From: Acidimicrobiia bacterium
GTDB lineage: Bacteria; Actinomycetota; Acidimicrobiia; Spongiisociales; ZC4RG35
DNA length: 14,658 nucleotides
Assembly (NCBI GenBank): GCA_009377735.1
Contig: WHTL01000060.1
Span: 1-14,658, forward strand
Direction: 5' to 3'
Shown here: positions 6,896 through 14,398 of the stretch, one piece after another
Layout of the letters: every line of letters starts with the position of its first letter
Position numbering within the stretch: position 1 is the first letter of the stretch
Translations under genes and position numbers: made by a program
Notes under the pieces: model-generated
Told to the model about the DNA's origin: nothing
What the model saw: the letters and a program-made list of their open reading frames with translations, nothing else
Databases searched by the model: none

Positions 6896-7741
6896 TCATC
6901 CCTTCAATGCCCCAGCCAGTGTGCCCTGGGTGATACGACGGTGGACGAGGAGGAAGAAGATCACCACAGGCAACGTGAACAGGACGCTGAACGCCATGAT
7001 GGCGCCGTGATCGGTGGCACCGCGTCCGATGAACGACTGGAGTGCCACCGGTAGGGTCTGCATCGGTTCAGCCTTGACAAAGGTGAGGGCGAACAAGAAT
7101 TCGTTCCACGCCGCGATGAACACGAAGATGGCCGCGGCACTCAGACCGGGTGCTGCAATGGGCATCACCACCCGTGTGATTGCCTGAAATCTGGTGGCGC
7201 CGTCGACCAGGGCCGCCTCCTCGACATCGTCGGGTATGCCACGAAAGAAACCCCGCAGGATCCAGATCGCCAGCGGTGTGGTGAACGACATGTATGAAAT
7301 GATCAAACCCAACAACTGATCGAGCAGACCGAGATTTCTCATGATGATGAAGAGGGGGATGATCATCACCACCACGGGGAACATCTGGGTCGCCAGCACC
7401 ACGAGGAGGAGGTACTTCTTCAGCGGCACGTTCATGCGGGCGAAGGCATAGCCGGCGAATGCAGAGACTCCCACCCCCAAGACCGTGACCACGACAGACA
7501 CCAAGAGCGAGTTCCCCAAAGCACGCCCAAAACCCCTCTCGATCACATCTAGGTATCTGCCCCACTCCCAGACGCTGGGCCAGAAGTCAGGGGTGGAAGT
7601 CAGGATCTCGGCCCGTGGTTTCACCGACGTCATGAACATCCAGTACAGGGGGAAAACCGAGAAGAGGGTGAGGAGCGTTGCACCGAGATAGATACCGACG
7701 CTGGCGAGGGGTGATCGACCCACCGGTTTCCTGGTCGTCAT
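6896..7741 (-). CDS. CUT1-type ABC sugar permease, MalG-like
   Basis: A 281-residue inner-membrane permease with six predicted membrane segments. The EAA loop that contacts the ATPase reads EEAALVDGATRFQAITRVVMP followed by the typical IAAPGL and a segment with AAWNEFLFAL, the signature of MalG-type subunits of carbohydrate uptake systems. It pairs with the permease encoded just upstream. Its ATG at 7741 overlaps the upstream stop (TGATG) and has AGGAGG seven bases ahead inside that gene, so translation is coupled. The substrate is not fixed by permease sequence; the operon context points to an amino sugar. No ATP-binding subunit is encoded nearby. Confidence 0.93.
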   Translation of the reverse strand: MTTRKPVGRSPLASVGIYLGATLLTLFSVFPLYWMFMTSVKPRAEILTSTPDFWPSVWEWGRYLDVIERGFGRALGNSLLVSVVVTVLGVGVSAFAGYAFARMNVPLKKYLLLVVLATQMFPVVVMIIPLFIIMRNLGLLDQLLGLIISYMSFTTPLAIWILRGFFRGIPDDVEEAALVDGATRFQAITRVVMPIAAPGLSAAAIFVFIAAWNEFLFALTFVKAEPMQTLPVALQSFIGRGATDHGAIMAFSVLFTLPVVIFFLLVHRRITQGTLAGALKG

Positions 7742-8688
7742 CAGATCGCCTCCTCGTCGCGCACGAGTCTGATGTAGATGACAGTGAAAAAGATGAGTAT
7801 CACGAAGGTGAACATGGCGAGGGAAGAACCCAGCCCAAAGTTGAGTTGGGTGAACGCCTCCCGGTAGGTGGCGATGGAGAGGACCTCGGTGGATCGGGCC
7901 GGACCACCTCCGGTCATGACATAGATCTGGTCAAAGACCTTGAAGTCCCAGATGGTCGACAGGATCACCATCACCAACAAGATCGGCTTGAGCATGGGAA
8001 GTGTCACATAACGAAGACGCTGCCATCCGGTGGCCCCATCGATCAGAGTCGCATCGGACACGTCATCGGAGATCGTCTGAAGACCAGCGAGTACCGCGAT
8101 GGCTACGAACGGAAAGCTCTGCCAGATGACCACCACTCCAATGGCGGAGAAAGCGGAGAACGGATCGATGAACCAGGCGTTGCCCTCGAAGTCGAAGCCC
8201 AATCCCGATAACGCCCAGTTGACGAACCCGTACTGGTCGTGAAAGAGCCACTCCCAAACGGTGGCAGCTGCCACCCGTGGCATTGCCCACGGCAGCAGGA
8301 CCGCAATCATGACCAGATACTTGCCTCGGAATTGGGAGTTGAGCAGAAGAGCCACCGCCACACCGAGGATCATGGTGCCCGCAACGCAGGCCAGACCGAA
8401 GATTATGGTCACGACCACCGCACGACGGAGACCGGAGTCGGTCAGAATCTCGGCGTAGTTCGCCAGACCAACGAACTCCGACTCGCCCGTGGTGAGCGAG
8501 GCCAGACCTGCCTCGCGGAAGGACAGATAAAGGGTGCGGAGAACCGGGTAGCCGATGAGTCCCACGATGAGGATCATGGCCGGTGTCACCAGAAGAACCG
8601 GCAGGATGTTGTTGTCGAAACGTTGCCGCCCCGACCGTCCGGGAGCCCCCCGCTCCCGGACTTCGGTTGTGGTCGGAGCAGTTGCCAT
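7741..8688 (-). CDS. CUT1-type ABC sugar permease, MalF/UgpA-like
   Basis: A 315-residue permease with a charged N-terminal tail (about 25 residues) and six predicted membrane segments; the first is LLVTPAMILIVGLIGYPVL. The EAA loop reads SDATLIDGATGWQRLRYVTLPMLKP, and the C-terminal region has DQIYVMTGGGPARSTEVL, typical of MalF/UgpA-type subunits. It starts 11 bases after the solute-binding-protein stop and ends in a one-base overlap with the MalG-like gene. Together the two permeases form the membrane channel of a binding-protein-dependent sugar importer. Confidence 0.93.
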   Translation of the reverse strand: MATAPTTTEVRERGAPGRSGRQRFDNNILPVLLVTPAMILIVGLIGYPVLRTLYLSFREAGLASLTTGESEFVGLANYAEILTDSGLRRAVVVTIIFGLACVAGTMILGVAVALLLNSQFRGKYLVMIAVLLPWAMPRVAAATVWEWLFHDQYGFVNWALSGLGFDFEGNAWFIDPFSAFSAIGVVVIWQSFPFVAIAVLAGLQTISDDVSDATLIDGATGWQRLRYVTLPMLKPILLVMVILSTIWDFKVFDQIYVMTGGGPARSTEVLSIATYREAFTQLNFGLGSSLAMFTFVILIFFTVIYIRLVRDEEAI

Positions 8689-8699
8689 GTGGTACGTCT

Positions 8700-10094
8700 C
8701 TAGCCGTTGAGGAGTTCCGACATGGTGGCGTCTATCTGAGCGGCTGCCTCTTCCACACTGAGCGATCCCTGCATCACCTGCTGGATGCCGTTGGTGAGAG
8801 TGGCATCACCCTCGACAGCACCCCATCCAGCGGTGGCGGGGTAGCTGCGGGAATGATCGACGAGCTGGGTCACGAACGGACCATAGAGCTCATCGCCTGC
8901 TGCGCTGGAAGCCTCCACACCCGAAACGGTACCGGGCAAGAAACCAACCTGCTCGGCGAAGGTCGATACGTTCTCCGGCTGGAGCATGAAATCGATGAAC
9001 GCACTTGCCAGTTCGGGATTCTCCGACCCCTGGAAGGTGACCAGATGGCTACCACCGGCGAAGGTGTCGTTGTTCCCGCCGGGACCGGCTGGGAGCATCG
9101 CTACGCCCACATTCCCTTCGAGGTCAGGGTTGGCTGCGAGGATGGCCGACAGGTCCCAGCCACCACCGACCATCATGGCAGAGTCGCCGTTGGCGAAAGC
9201 ATCGCGCACATCTACGGAGTTCCATTGGATGGCACCCTCCGGTGACCATTCCGCCAGGTCGACATAGGTCTGCAGCGCCTGACGACCTGCCTCGGTATCT
9301 ACACCGGGTGTCCAGGTGTCGCCTTCGAGGGTGGCGATCTCACCACCGGCCTGCCAGATCATCGGGACCATCATGTGGGTGTACACACCCGCTATGTGGA
9401 TTGGGGCGACATCGGTGCTCTCGGCGATGGTCTGAGACACGGTTATCAGGTCTTCCCACGTCTCGGGAACCTCGACGCTCGCCTCCTCGAATATGTCGGT
9501 GCGATAGATGAGGGCGCGGGCGCCGGCGTACCACGGGTAGCCGTAGGCCGTGTCGTCCACCGTGCCTGCTTCCACCAGGGACTCGACGTACTCATCGCCA
9601 AGACCGCCCTCGACCGGGGCAAGACCACCGAGCTCGGCGAATTCTGCGGTCCAGGTCGTGCCCATCTCGGCCACATCCGGGACCTGGCCGCCACCGATCG
9701 CAGTCACGAACTGGTCATGGGCCGAGGCCCAGGGGACATACTGGATCTCGACGCTCGTGCCCTCGTTCTGCTCTTCGAATGCCGCCGCGGTCTCATCCAC
9801 GACCCGTTGCACTTCGTCGTTTCCGGGCTCCATGATCCATACGGTGAGGGAATCGCCGCCTTCGGTGGCGGGCCCTGCCGTCGTACCAGGTGCTTCGGTC
9901 TCAGCGGGTGCTTCGGTCTCAGCGGGTGCTTCGGTCTCAGCGGGTGCTTCGGTCTCAGCAGACGCCTCAGTGTCAGCAGGAGCCTCGGTATCAGCAGACG
10001 CCGCGGTTGTGTCCCCGCCTTCCGAATCCCCACCGCAGGCCGCCAGGACCAGCGCGAGGATGGCCACTAGGGCCAGCGTTCTCATCACTCTCAT
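8700..10094 (-). CDS. Extracellular sugar-binding lipoprotein, SBP family 1
   Basis: A 464-residue periplasmic-type binding protein anchored as a lipoprotein. The signal is MRVMRTLALVAILALVLAAC, with lipobox LAAC and the modified Cys20. A low-complexity tether of Glu/Thr/Ala/Pro hexads follows (about 32-68), then the binding domain beginning SLTVWIMEPGNDEVQRVV. Family features include a GGGQVPDVAEMGTTW strand, YGYPWYAGARALIYRTDIF and VPETWEDL, as in CUT1 sugar binders. It delivers a carbohydrate to the two permeases encoded directly downstream. The ATG at 10094 overlaps the kinase stop (ATGA) and has its own AGGAGG five bases upstream, which probably boosts its translation over its neighbours. 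The ligand is unknown; MurNAc, a MurNAc-containing disaccharide or another amino sugar is suggested by kinase and MurQ context. Confidence 0.93.
   Translation of the reverse strand: MRVMRTLALVAILALVLAACGGDSEGGDTTAASADTEAPADTEASAETEAPAETEAPAETEAPAETEAPGTTAGPATEGGDSLTVWIMEPGNDEVQRVVDETAAAFEEQNEGTSVEIQYVPWASAHDQFVTAIGGGQVPDVAEMGTTWTAEFAELGGLAPVEGGLGDEYVESLVEAGTVDDTAYGYPWYAGARALIYRTDIFEEASVEVPETWEDLITVSQTIAESTDVAPIHIAGVYTHMMVPMIWQAGGEIATLEGDTWTPGVDTEAGRQALQTYVDLAEWSPEGAIQWNSVDVRDAFANGDSAMMVGGGWDLSAILAANPDLEGNVGVAMLPAGPGGNNDTFAGGSHLVTFQGSENPELASAFIDFMLQPENVSTFAEQVGFLPGTVSGVEASSAAGDELYGPFVTQLVDHSRSYPATAGWGAVEGDATLTNGIQQVMQGSLSVEEAAAQIDATMSELLNG
9891..9998 (-). repeat. 18-bp tandem repeat encoding the lipoprotein tether
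   Basis: Six consecutive 18-base units lie in the binding-protein gene. The first three (from 9891, 9909 and 9927) are identical, the fourth differs only at its last two bases, and the last two have diverged. On the coding strand they give a TEAPAE-type hexapeptide per unit. The near-identity of the first four suggests recent expansion by slippage. Confidence 0.9.
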
Positions 10095-11133
10095 TTTTTC
10101 CTCCTGGGATTTGCGCCCATCACACCTGCCGTCGCCACCCCTCGATCTGAGGTTGGTTGGCGAGTGGCACGGATCATGAGCGACTCGTGTATTCCGGCGT
10201 GATCCCGTCCCAGCAGTAACGCCCCTTCCAGGGCATCACCCGATGGGACCTTCATCACCACATCGGAATGTCGTTTGGTGAGCTCTCGACTCACCAGCTC
10301 TTCGATCAGTCTTCCACCGGTGAAAACACTGCCCTTGAGGGCGACAGGGATCTTGGTCTTGCCATCGGAGAGGGACTCGATGGCGATCTGCGTAGTGTCC
10401 GCTAGATGCCCGACTGCCTCAGTGACGATGCCCTCGGCCACCGGGTCACCCGATTCGGCGACCTCGATCACTTCATTGGCAAATGAGGCGATAGCCCTCA
10501 CAGCACCTGGAGAGGACTGGATGGTGTCGACCATGTCATCAAGGGCCCACATCTCGGTCGCCCTTTCGGACAACGCCGACGAGCCTCCCGGACGACCGTC
10601 GAGATGACGGAGTACGGCCCGCAGCCCGCGGCGCCCGATGGCGAACCCACTGCCGTCATCACCGAGAAACGGGCCATGTCCGTCTACCAGTCGATAACTG
10701 CCGTCCTCAGAGACGGCAAGGGCGACGGCACCGGTTCCTGAAACGGTGACCACACCGGGCTCTCCCCCGAGAGCCCCGGCATGTGCCACCACGACGTCAC
10801 TGGTGAGTACCAGCTCCGCCCCCCCGAACCGGTGCCTGAGACCGTCACCCACCCTCGCTCCCGCGGTCGGTGAGTGTTGACCGCCGGTGGTTCCGATGAC
10901 GATTTTGGAAACTGAATTCTCCTCCAGAGTGGGATGGATCTCGACCAGTTGGCGCCAACCCTCCAACCAGGCACCAAGAATCCTCTCCGAGCCACCGGGG
11001 TCGGAGAGGCTGGCTCCACTCGGCACCCCACCCGCGCCGCCACCCCGCTGGTTCCGTTGGAGCCGACACCAAGCCGACAGGTGGTCCGTCCGATGTCGGC
11101 GACGACAATAACCTTGTCCGATAGGGCCGTCAT
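10091..11133 (-). CDS. BadF/BadG-family amino-sugar kinase (GlcNAc/MurNAc kinase-like), with an apparent frameshift
   Basis: Two frames must be joined to give a full ASKHA-fold kinase of about 347 residues. The N-terminal part starts at ATG 11133 (ATGA overlap with the GntR stop) and carries the phosphate-1 strand VIVVADIGRTTCRLGVG. The rest lies in the other frame from about 11025 on: SKIVIGTTGG, VVTVSGTGAVALAV (phosphate 2), and GPFLGDDGSGFAIGRRGLRA, the BadF/NagK signature, then VFTGGRLIEEL and GDALEGALLLG (adenosine region). One extra G in the GGGG run at 11029-11026 would restore a single frame. The open frame beginning at 11155 is not the real N-terminus. Clostridial MurK and NagK-type members phosphorylate MurNAc or GlcNAc at O6; with MurQ downstream, MurNAc is the best guess. 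The phosphate-1 motif DIGRTTCR departs from the usual DGGGTKT. It may be a sequencing error or a true inactivation. Confidence 0.82.
10100..10105 (-). promoter_or_regulatory. Strong Shine-Dalgarno of the binding-protein gene
   Basis: AGGAGG on the minus strand lies five bases before the ATG at 10094. It sits within the last codons of the kinase gene, encoding its Arg-Arg, and supports 10094 over the in-frame ATG at 10085. Confidence 0.75.
11026..11029 (-). other. Probable one-base deletion in a G-run (frameshift point)
   Basis: The coding strand has GTGGGGTGCC here. Upstream the kinase-like frame reads VAARVG, downstream the kinase-like frame reads VPSGASLSDPGG. Reading GGGGG instead of GGGG joins them without other change. 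A homopolymer of four to five G is a common place for assembly or sequencing indels; no canonical slippery heptamer is seen. Confidence 0.65.
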
Positions 11134-11858
11134 GACTCCATCCCCGGACCGTCATCCATGCGTAGTTCCGTGGTCAGCCGATAGCGATCACCACGATAGA
11201 TGGACCTCACATACTCGAGGGTGCGTCCTTCGGCATCGTGGGAGATCCTCTCGAACAAGAACGCCGGCGTGTGTAGTGGCAACCCGAGAAGGTGTGACTC
11301 CTCGTCGTTGGTGACCGTGGGTTCGATGGTCTGGGTGCCCGACCTCACCTCTATGCCGTAGCGTACGGAGAGAAGTTGGTAGAAGGAAGTGTCGACCAGA
11401 TCGTCGGAGGTGAGACCCGGGACGAGGTCTGCGGGAACATGGAGTATCTCGATGGCCATGGGCTGATCGTCGGCGAGTCGCAGCCTGTTGAATACCACCA
11501 CATCTTGAGATGGCGAGATGGAAAGGAGCCTCCCGAGTCGGGCGCCAGCGAGAATCCGGTCGATCGACAATGTCCGGCTCCCGGCCCGGTGGCCCCGACG
11601 ACGCATATCGTCGGTGAACGAGGTCATGGTCAGGGGCTGGGCGATCTTAGGCTCTGCCACAAAGGTCCCAGCGCCCTGGCGGCGGAACAGGACTCCGTCA
11701 CGCACCAGATCACCGATGGCGCGCCGCAAGGTCGCACGGGCGATTCCCAACTCGGCCGCCAAGACCCGTTCGGGGGGTATGGCATCACCCACATCGAGAG
11801 CGGAGATCAGATCCATCACCGCGTTACGCGCTGCTCGGTACTTGGGTTGGGTTTCCAC
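11130..11858 (-). CDS. GntR-family (HutC/DasR subgroup) repressor with UTRA domain
   Basis: A 242-residue regulator. Residues 5-70 form the winged helix-turn-helix: IPPERVLAAELGIARATLRRAIGDLVRDGVL followed by the wing FRRQGAGTFVAEP. Residues about 80-235 form the UTRA ligand domain (SFTDDMRRRGHRAGSR, EILHVPADLVPGL, FLFERISHDAEGRTLEYVRSIYRGDRYRL). In the DasR/NagR subgroup, UTRA senses phosphorylated amino sugars, which matches a kinase/MurQ operon: MurNAc-6P, GlcNAc-6P or GlcN-6P are candidate effectors (inference). The GTG start at 11858 has GGGAG nine bases upstream. It is the first gene of the operon, coupled by ATGA to the kinase gene, so it likely represses its own transcription through the TGGTCTAG site at 11899-11910. 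Confidence 0.9.
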   Translation of the reverse strand: METQPKYRAARNAVMDLISALDVGDAIPPERVLAAELGIARATLRRAIGDLVRDGVLFRRQGAGTFVAEPKIAQPLTMTSFTDDMRRRGHRAGSRTLSIDRILAGARLGRLLSISPSQDVVVFNRLRLADDQPMAIEILHVPADLVPGLTSDDLVDTSFYQLLSVRYGIEVRSGTQTIEPTVTNDEESHLLGLPLHTPAFLFERISHDAEGRTLEYVRSIYRGDRYRLTTELRMDDGPGMES

Positions 11859-11891
11859 CTAAGTGCTCTCCCTGGGAGGAACATCCCTAGC

Positions 11892-11921
11892 ACCTTATTG
11901 GTCTAGGCCTCTGTTCGTCAA
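11892..11921 (-). promoter_or_regulatory. Candidate promoter of the salvage operon
   Basis: On the minus strand TTGACG (11921-11916) and TAAGGT (11897-11892) are separated by 18 bases, a plausible actinobacterial sigma70-type promoter, and lie 34 bases or more upstream of the GTG at 11858. A second -35-like TTGACA is at 11933-11928. The spacer contains the palindrome-like operator described separately. Predicted by eye. Confidence 0.55.
11899..11910. promoter_or_regulatory. DasR/NagR-like operator 1, within the promoter spacer
   Basis: TGGTCTAGGCCT matches the DasR (dre) core TGGTCTAGACCA at 10 of 12 positions. It lies wholly between the -35 and -10 elements of the candidate operon promoter, an ideal place for repression by the GntR protein encoded first in the operon. 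The dre core is established for DasR; binding here is inference. Confidence 0.55.
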
Positions 11922-11985
11922 GCAATTTGTCAAACCCACCAAACAGGCCCTTTTGTGAGTAGTAGCGTCAACCGCGGTCTCAGAT

Positions 11986-11997
11986 TGGTACAGACCA
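11986..11997. promoter_or_regulatory. DasR/NagR-like operator 2, in front of the MFS gene
   Basis: TGGTACAGACCA keeps both half-sites TGGT and ACCA of the dre palindrome with the same four-base spacing and matches the core at 10 of 12 positions. It is flanked by a longer imperfect inverted repeat GGTCT (11976-11980) / AGACC (11992-11996). It lies 24 bases before the MFS start codon at 12022, so the MFS gene may belong to the same regulon, and two sites 87 bases apart could allow looping. No convincing -10/-35 pair for the MFS gene was found. Confidence 0.5.
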
Positions 11998-12021
11998 CCC
12001 AACCATTGGCCCCAGCGGCAC

Positions 12022-13269
12022 ATGTTCCAGCAAGGTCTTGGGGTGCATAGGGTGGAGCCAGTGAAACGGGTCCGGTCAGACAGGAGAATTCCCAGTGGTC
12101 GCGCCCTGGGGCTGGTGTCACTCCTCGGTGCCGCCATGGTCACGGCCACCTACCAACAGGGCGCCCTCTCGGTCTTGTCTAGTTTTGTTATCGAAGAGTT
12201 CACGATCACCAGGGGCGAGCTTGGGATTGTCTTCACAGCCTTCTCGCTGACGGGCGCCGCTGTATCTCCCTTTGTGGGCGGGTTGGTGGATACCGGACCC
12301 CGCAAGGTGATGCTTGGTCTGTTCGGGGTGGGTGCCATCGGGCTGCTGATCGCCGCAGGCGCTCCGAGCTACCCCATCCTGCTCGGTGGTGCGATTCTCG
12401 GTGGTCTCGGTCTCGGTGCGGGGAATCCCGTGACCAATCGGGTGATCGCCCAGCGCATCTCGGCGGCGCGTCGCGGGCTGGTGGTGGGTCTCAAACAGGC
12501 CGGTCCCCCACTTGGACTTTTGGTGTCTGGTCTCCTGCTCCCCCCACTCGCAGCTCTCTTCGGGTGGCGTATTGCCCTCGCCGTCAGTGCCATCCTCCCA
12601 GTGTTGGGGCTGATCGCCACCCCCTACTTCATTCCGTCGGAAAGCGGTAGGAAGAGATCCACCGAGTCGACCGCGCAACCGGGTACCAGGGCGGTGGTGA
12701 TATGGCTCACCGTGATCGGATTGGCCGCTGCCATGGCACTAGGGGCTCTGATTGCCTTTCTCCCTCTCTATGCCCAGGAAGCAGTGGGGCAGACCGCCGC
12801 GACAGGGGGAATCCTCGCCGCATTCCTTGGTCTGGTTGGGGTGGTCTCCCGCATCGCATGGGGAAATGTGGCAACACGGTTTAATCGTCCCACCACCGCT
12901 CTCATCATCATCACGGTGGCTTCCATTGTCGGAGTCGGAGCAATCGCCCTGGCGAGTGCGTACGGCCCAGCGTTCGTCTGGTTGGGGACGTTTGGGGTCG
13001 GCATATCGGTTCAGGCCTGGCACTCGGTGGCGTGGGTGGTGATCATCGACCGGGTCGGGATACATGGCCTGGGCCGCGCCTCGGGAATCATGCAGTTGGG
13101 TAACGGTGTGGGGTTCGCCAGCGGGCCACCTGCCGTGGGCGCACTGATCGACGCCACCGGCTCATACACCCCCGGCTGGGTGCTGGTTGGGACCTTGCTC
13201 CTGGTAGCACTGATCCTCACCATCCGACTCCGCATCAAGGCGCCATCGCGAGCCGCTTCGTCCAAATGA
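12022..13269 (+). CDS. Major facilitator superfamily transporter, 12 predicted membrane segments
   Basis: A 415-residue MFS protein. The N-terminal half has segments from about 28 to 200, with the conserved loop motif after the second segment seen as GGLVDTGPRKVML and a fourth-segment region GGLGLGAGNPVTNRV. A central polar loop (about 207-230, ESGRKRSTESTAQPG) divides it from the second bundle, whose loop GNVATRFNRPT is the matching motif. The tail is basic. The start is uncertain: ATG at 12022 has no Shine-Dalgarno, and in-frame GTG codons at 12052 and 12061 would remove 10-13 non-conserved residues. The gene is divergent from the salvage operon and sits behind a DasR/NagR-like site, so uptake or efflux of a related sugar or muropeptide is possible. 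The substrate cannot be told; it lacks the extra segments typical of AmpG. Confidence 0.87.
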   Translation: MFQQGLGVHRVEPVKRVRSDRRIPSGRALGLVSLLGAAMVTATYQQGALSVLSSFVIEEFTITRGELGIVFTAFSLTGAAVSPFVGGLVDTGPRKVMLGLFGVGAIGLLIAAGAPSYPILLGGAILGGLGLGAGNPVTNRVIAQRISAARRGLVVGLKQAGPPLGLLVSGLLLPPLAALFGWRIALAVSAILPVLGLIATPYFIPSESGRKRSTESTAQPGTRAVVIWLTVIGLAAAMALGALIAFLPLYAQEAVGQTAATGGILAAFLGLVGVVSRIAWGNVATRFNRPTTALIIITVASIVGVGAIALASAYGPAFVWLGTFGVGISVQAWHSVAWVVIIDRVGIHGLGRASGIMQLGNGVGFASGPPAVGALIDATGSYTPGWVLVGTLLLVALILTIRLRIKAPSRAASSK

Positions 13270-13355
13270 GGTGAGGCCCTCGCCCCTCGGGAGTTTTCAG
13301 ACTTTTAAGCCTCCCTTCATCGCCCAGGGATGTTTTGCCATGTACGGTCCGTTCC

Positions 13356-14291
13356 ATGTGGATGCGACGTAATGCAGCGGACTCTGGAGGAGTCGACAAA
13401 GCTCTCAGGCGGGTGGTGGCCCTCTCCACCGTGATGGTGGTTCTACTCGGTTCCCTGGTGATGGCTCAGGAGTTGCCACCGGGAGGATCATTCCAGGACG
13501 ATAACGGCAATGTGCACGAGGGCGCGATCGAGGCGATCGCCCGAGAGGGCATCACCCATGGGTGTAACCCCCCGGATAATGACCTGTTCTGTCCGGACGA
13601 ATCGGTGGAGCGGGGGCAGATGACAGCCTTCCTGCGACGTGCCCTGCATCTGCGGGGCGTAAGCACTGATTACTTCGACGACGACAACGCCTCCGTCTTT
13701 GAAGCAGACATCAACGCATTGAGGAACGCGGGGATCACCGCCGGCTGCAATCCACCGGAGAACACGGACTTCTGCCCCGGAGAATCAGTCACTCGAGGCG
13801 CCATGGCCGCCTTCCTTCGACGGGCTTTCGCCTATCCCGCAAGTGCCACCAACTTCTTTGAAGACGATGACAACTCGGTGTTCGAAGACGACATCAATGC
13901 TATCGCCGAAGCGAACGTCACCTCGGGATGCAACCCACCCGACAATGACGAGTTCTGTCCCAATGAGGACGTGAGACGTGACGAAATGGCATCGTTCCTG
14001 GCACGGGCGCTGGATCTTCCCACCCCAAAGCCGCCACCGCCCACGTCAACGACTACCACCTCCTCGACCACGACCACGACATCGGATAGCACGACAACGA
14101 CTTCGCATAGCACGACAACCACAACGACCCGACCCGAGAATTGTGACCCTGCCTACCCGGATGTGTGCATTCCGCCACCGCCGCCGGATCTCAACTGTGA
14201 CGACATTGACCACGGGCAGTTCAGAGTCCTGCCTCCAGACCCTCATGGCTTCGACACCGATGGCGACGGCATCGGCTGCGAGTCCAACTAG
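13356..14291 (+). CDS. Secreted S-layer-homology-like protein with Thr-rich linker and excalibur-type domain
   Basis: A 311-residue exported protein. The ATG at 13356 (or 13362) is followed by a basic n-region, a hydrophobic core VVALSTVMVVLLGSLV and a likely signal peptidase I site VMA/QE; a TTG at 13335 is open in frame but less likely. Three SLH-like repeats follow (about residues 45-222), each with F.DD..S.FE.DI.AI...IT.GCNPP, then FCP and V.RG.MA.FL.RA; the paired Cys suggest a disulfide per repeat. A Pro/Thr/Ser linker (about 223-262), probably glycosylated or wall-spanning, leads to NCDPAYPDVCIPPPP and a terminal DPHGFDTDGDGIGCE, an excalibur-type Ca2+-binding motif. It probably attaches to the cell surface. 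This architecture is common in Acidimicrobiia-like genomes. No clear Shine-Dalgarno was seen. Confidence 0.87.
   Translation: MWMRRNAADSGGVDKALRRVVALSTVMVVLLGSLVMAQELPPGGSFQDDNGNVHEGAIEAIAREGITHGCNPPDNDLFCPDESVERGQMTAFLRRALHLRGVSTDYFDDDNASVFEADINALRNAGITAGCNPPENTDFCPGESVTRGAMAAFLRRAFAYPASATNFFEDDDNSVFEDDINAIAEANVTSGCNPPDNDEFCPNEDVRRDEMASFLARALDLPTPKPPPPTSTTTTSSTTTTTSDSTTTTSHSTTTTTTRPENCDPAYPDVCIPPPPPDLNCDDIDHGQFRVLPPDPHGFDTDGDGIGCESN
13488..14021 (+). repeat. Three SLH-like protein repeats
   Basis: Three consecutive copies of about 55-62 codons begin near 13488, 13671 and 13857. They share GCNPP at the same place, FCP eight to nine residues later and a closing FLxRAL/F helix. The DNA copies are diverged, so the duplication is old. 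Confidence 0.85.
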
Positions 14292-14398
14292 TCACGGCAG
14301 GGTGCTCATCACCATTCCGTTGGCAAGCACCATCACCGCGTCCTCCGTCATCAGCTTCCCGTAGAACTTCCGAAGTGGGGGAAGGTTCCTGCGTAGCA

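Noticed and set aside
9375..10179. Long open frames antisense to the binding-protein gene
   Set aside because: They mirror the GC-rich codon pattern and the 18-bp repeat of the real gene (repetitive LSGCFG or SAGASV peptides) and show no family similarity.
11029..11155. N-terminus of the kinase read from an ATG at 11155
   Set aside because: This frame (MTVRGWSHDG...) is Arg/His-rich and lacks the ATP-binding strand, which is present in the frame starting at 11133 with an ATGA overlap to the GntR stop.
13279..13297. Possible intrinsic terminator after the MFS gene
   Set aside because: The hairpin has only five pairs with a bulge, followed by just TTTT; too weak to list as a feature.
14366..14376. 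ACTTCCGAAGT palindrome, partly shared with 576-585
   Set aside because: The shared ten bases occur once in each place with different contexts; short enough to be chance.
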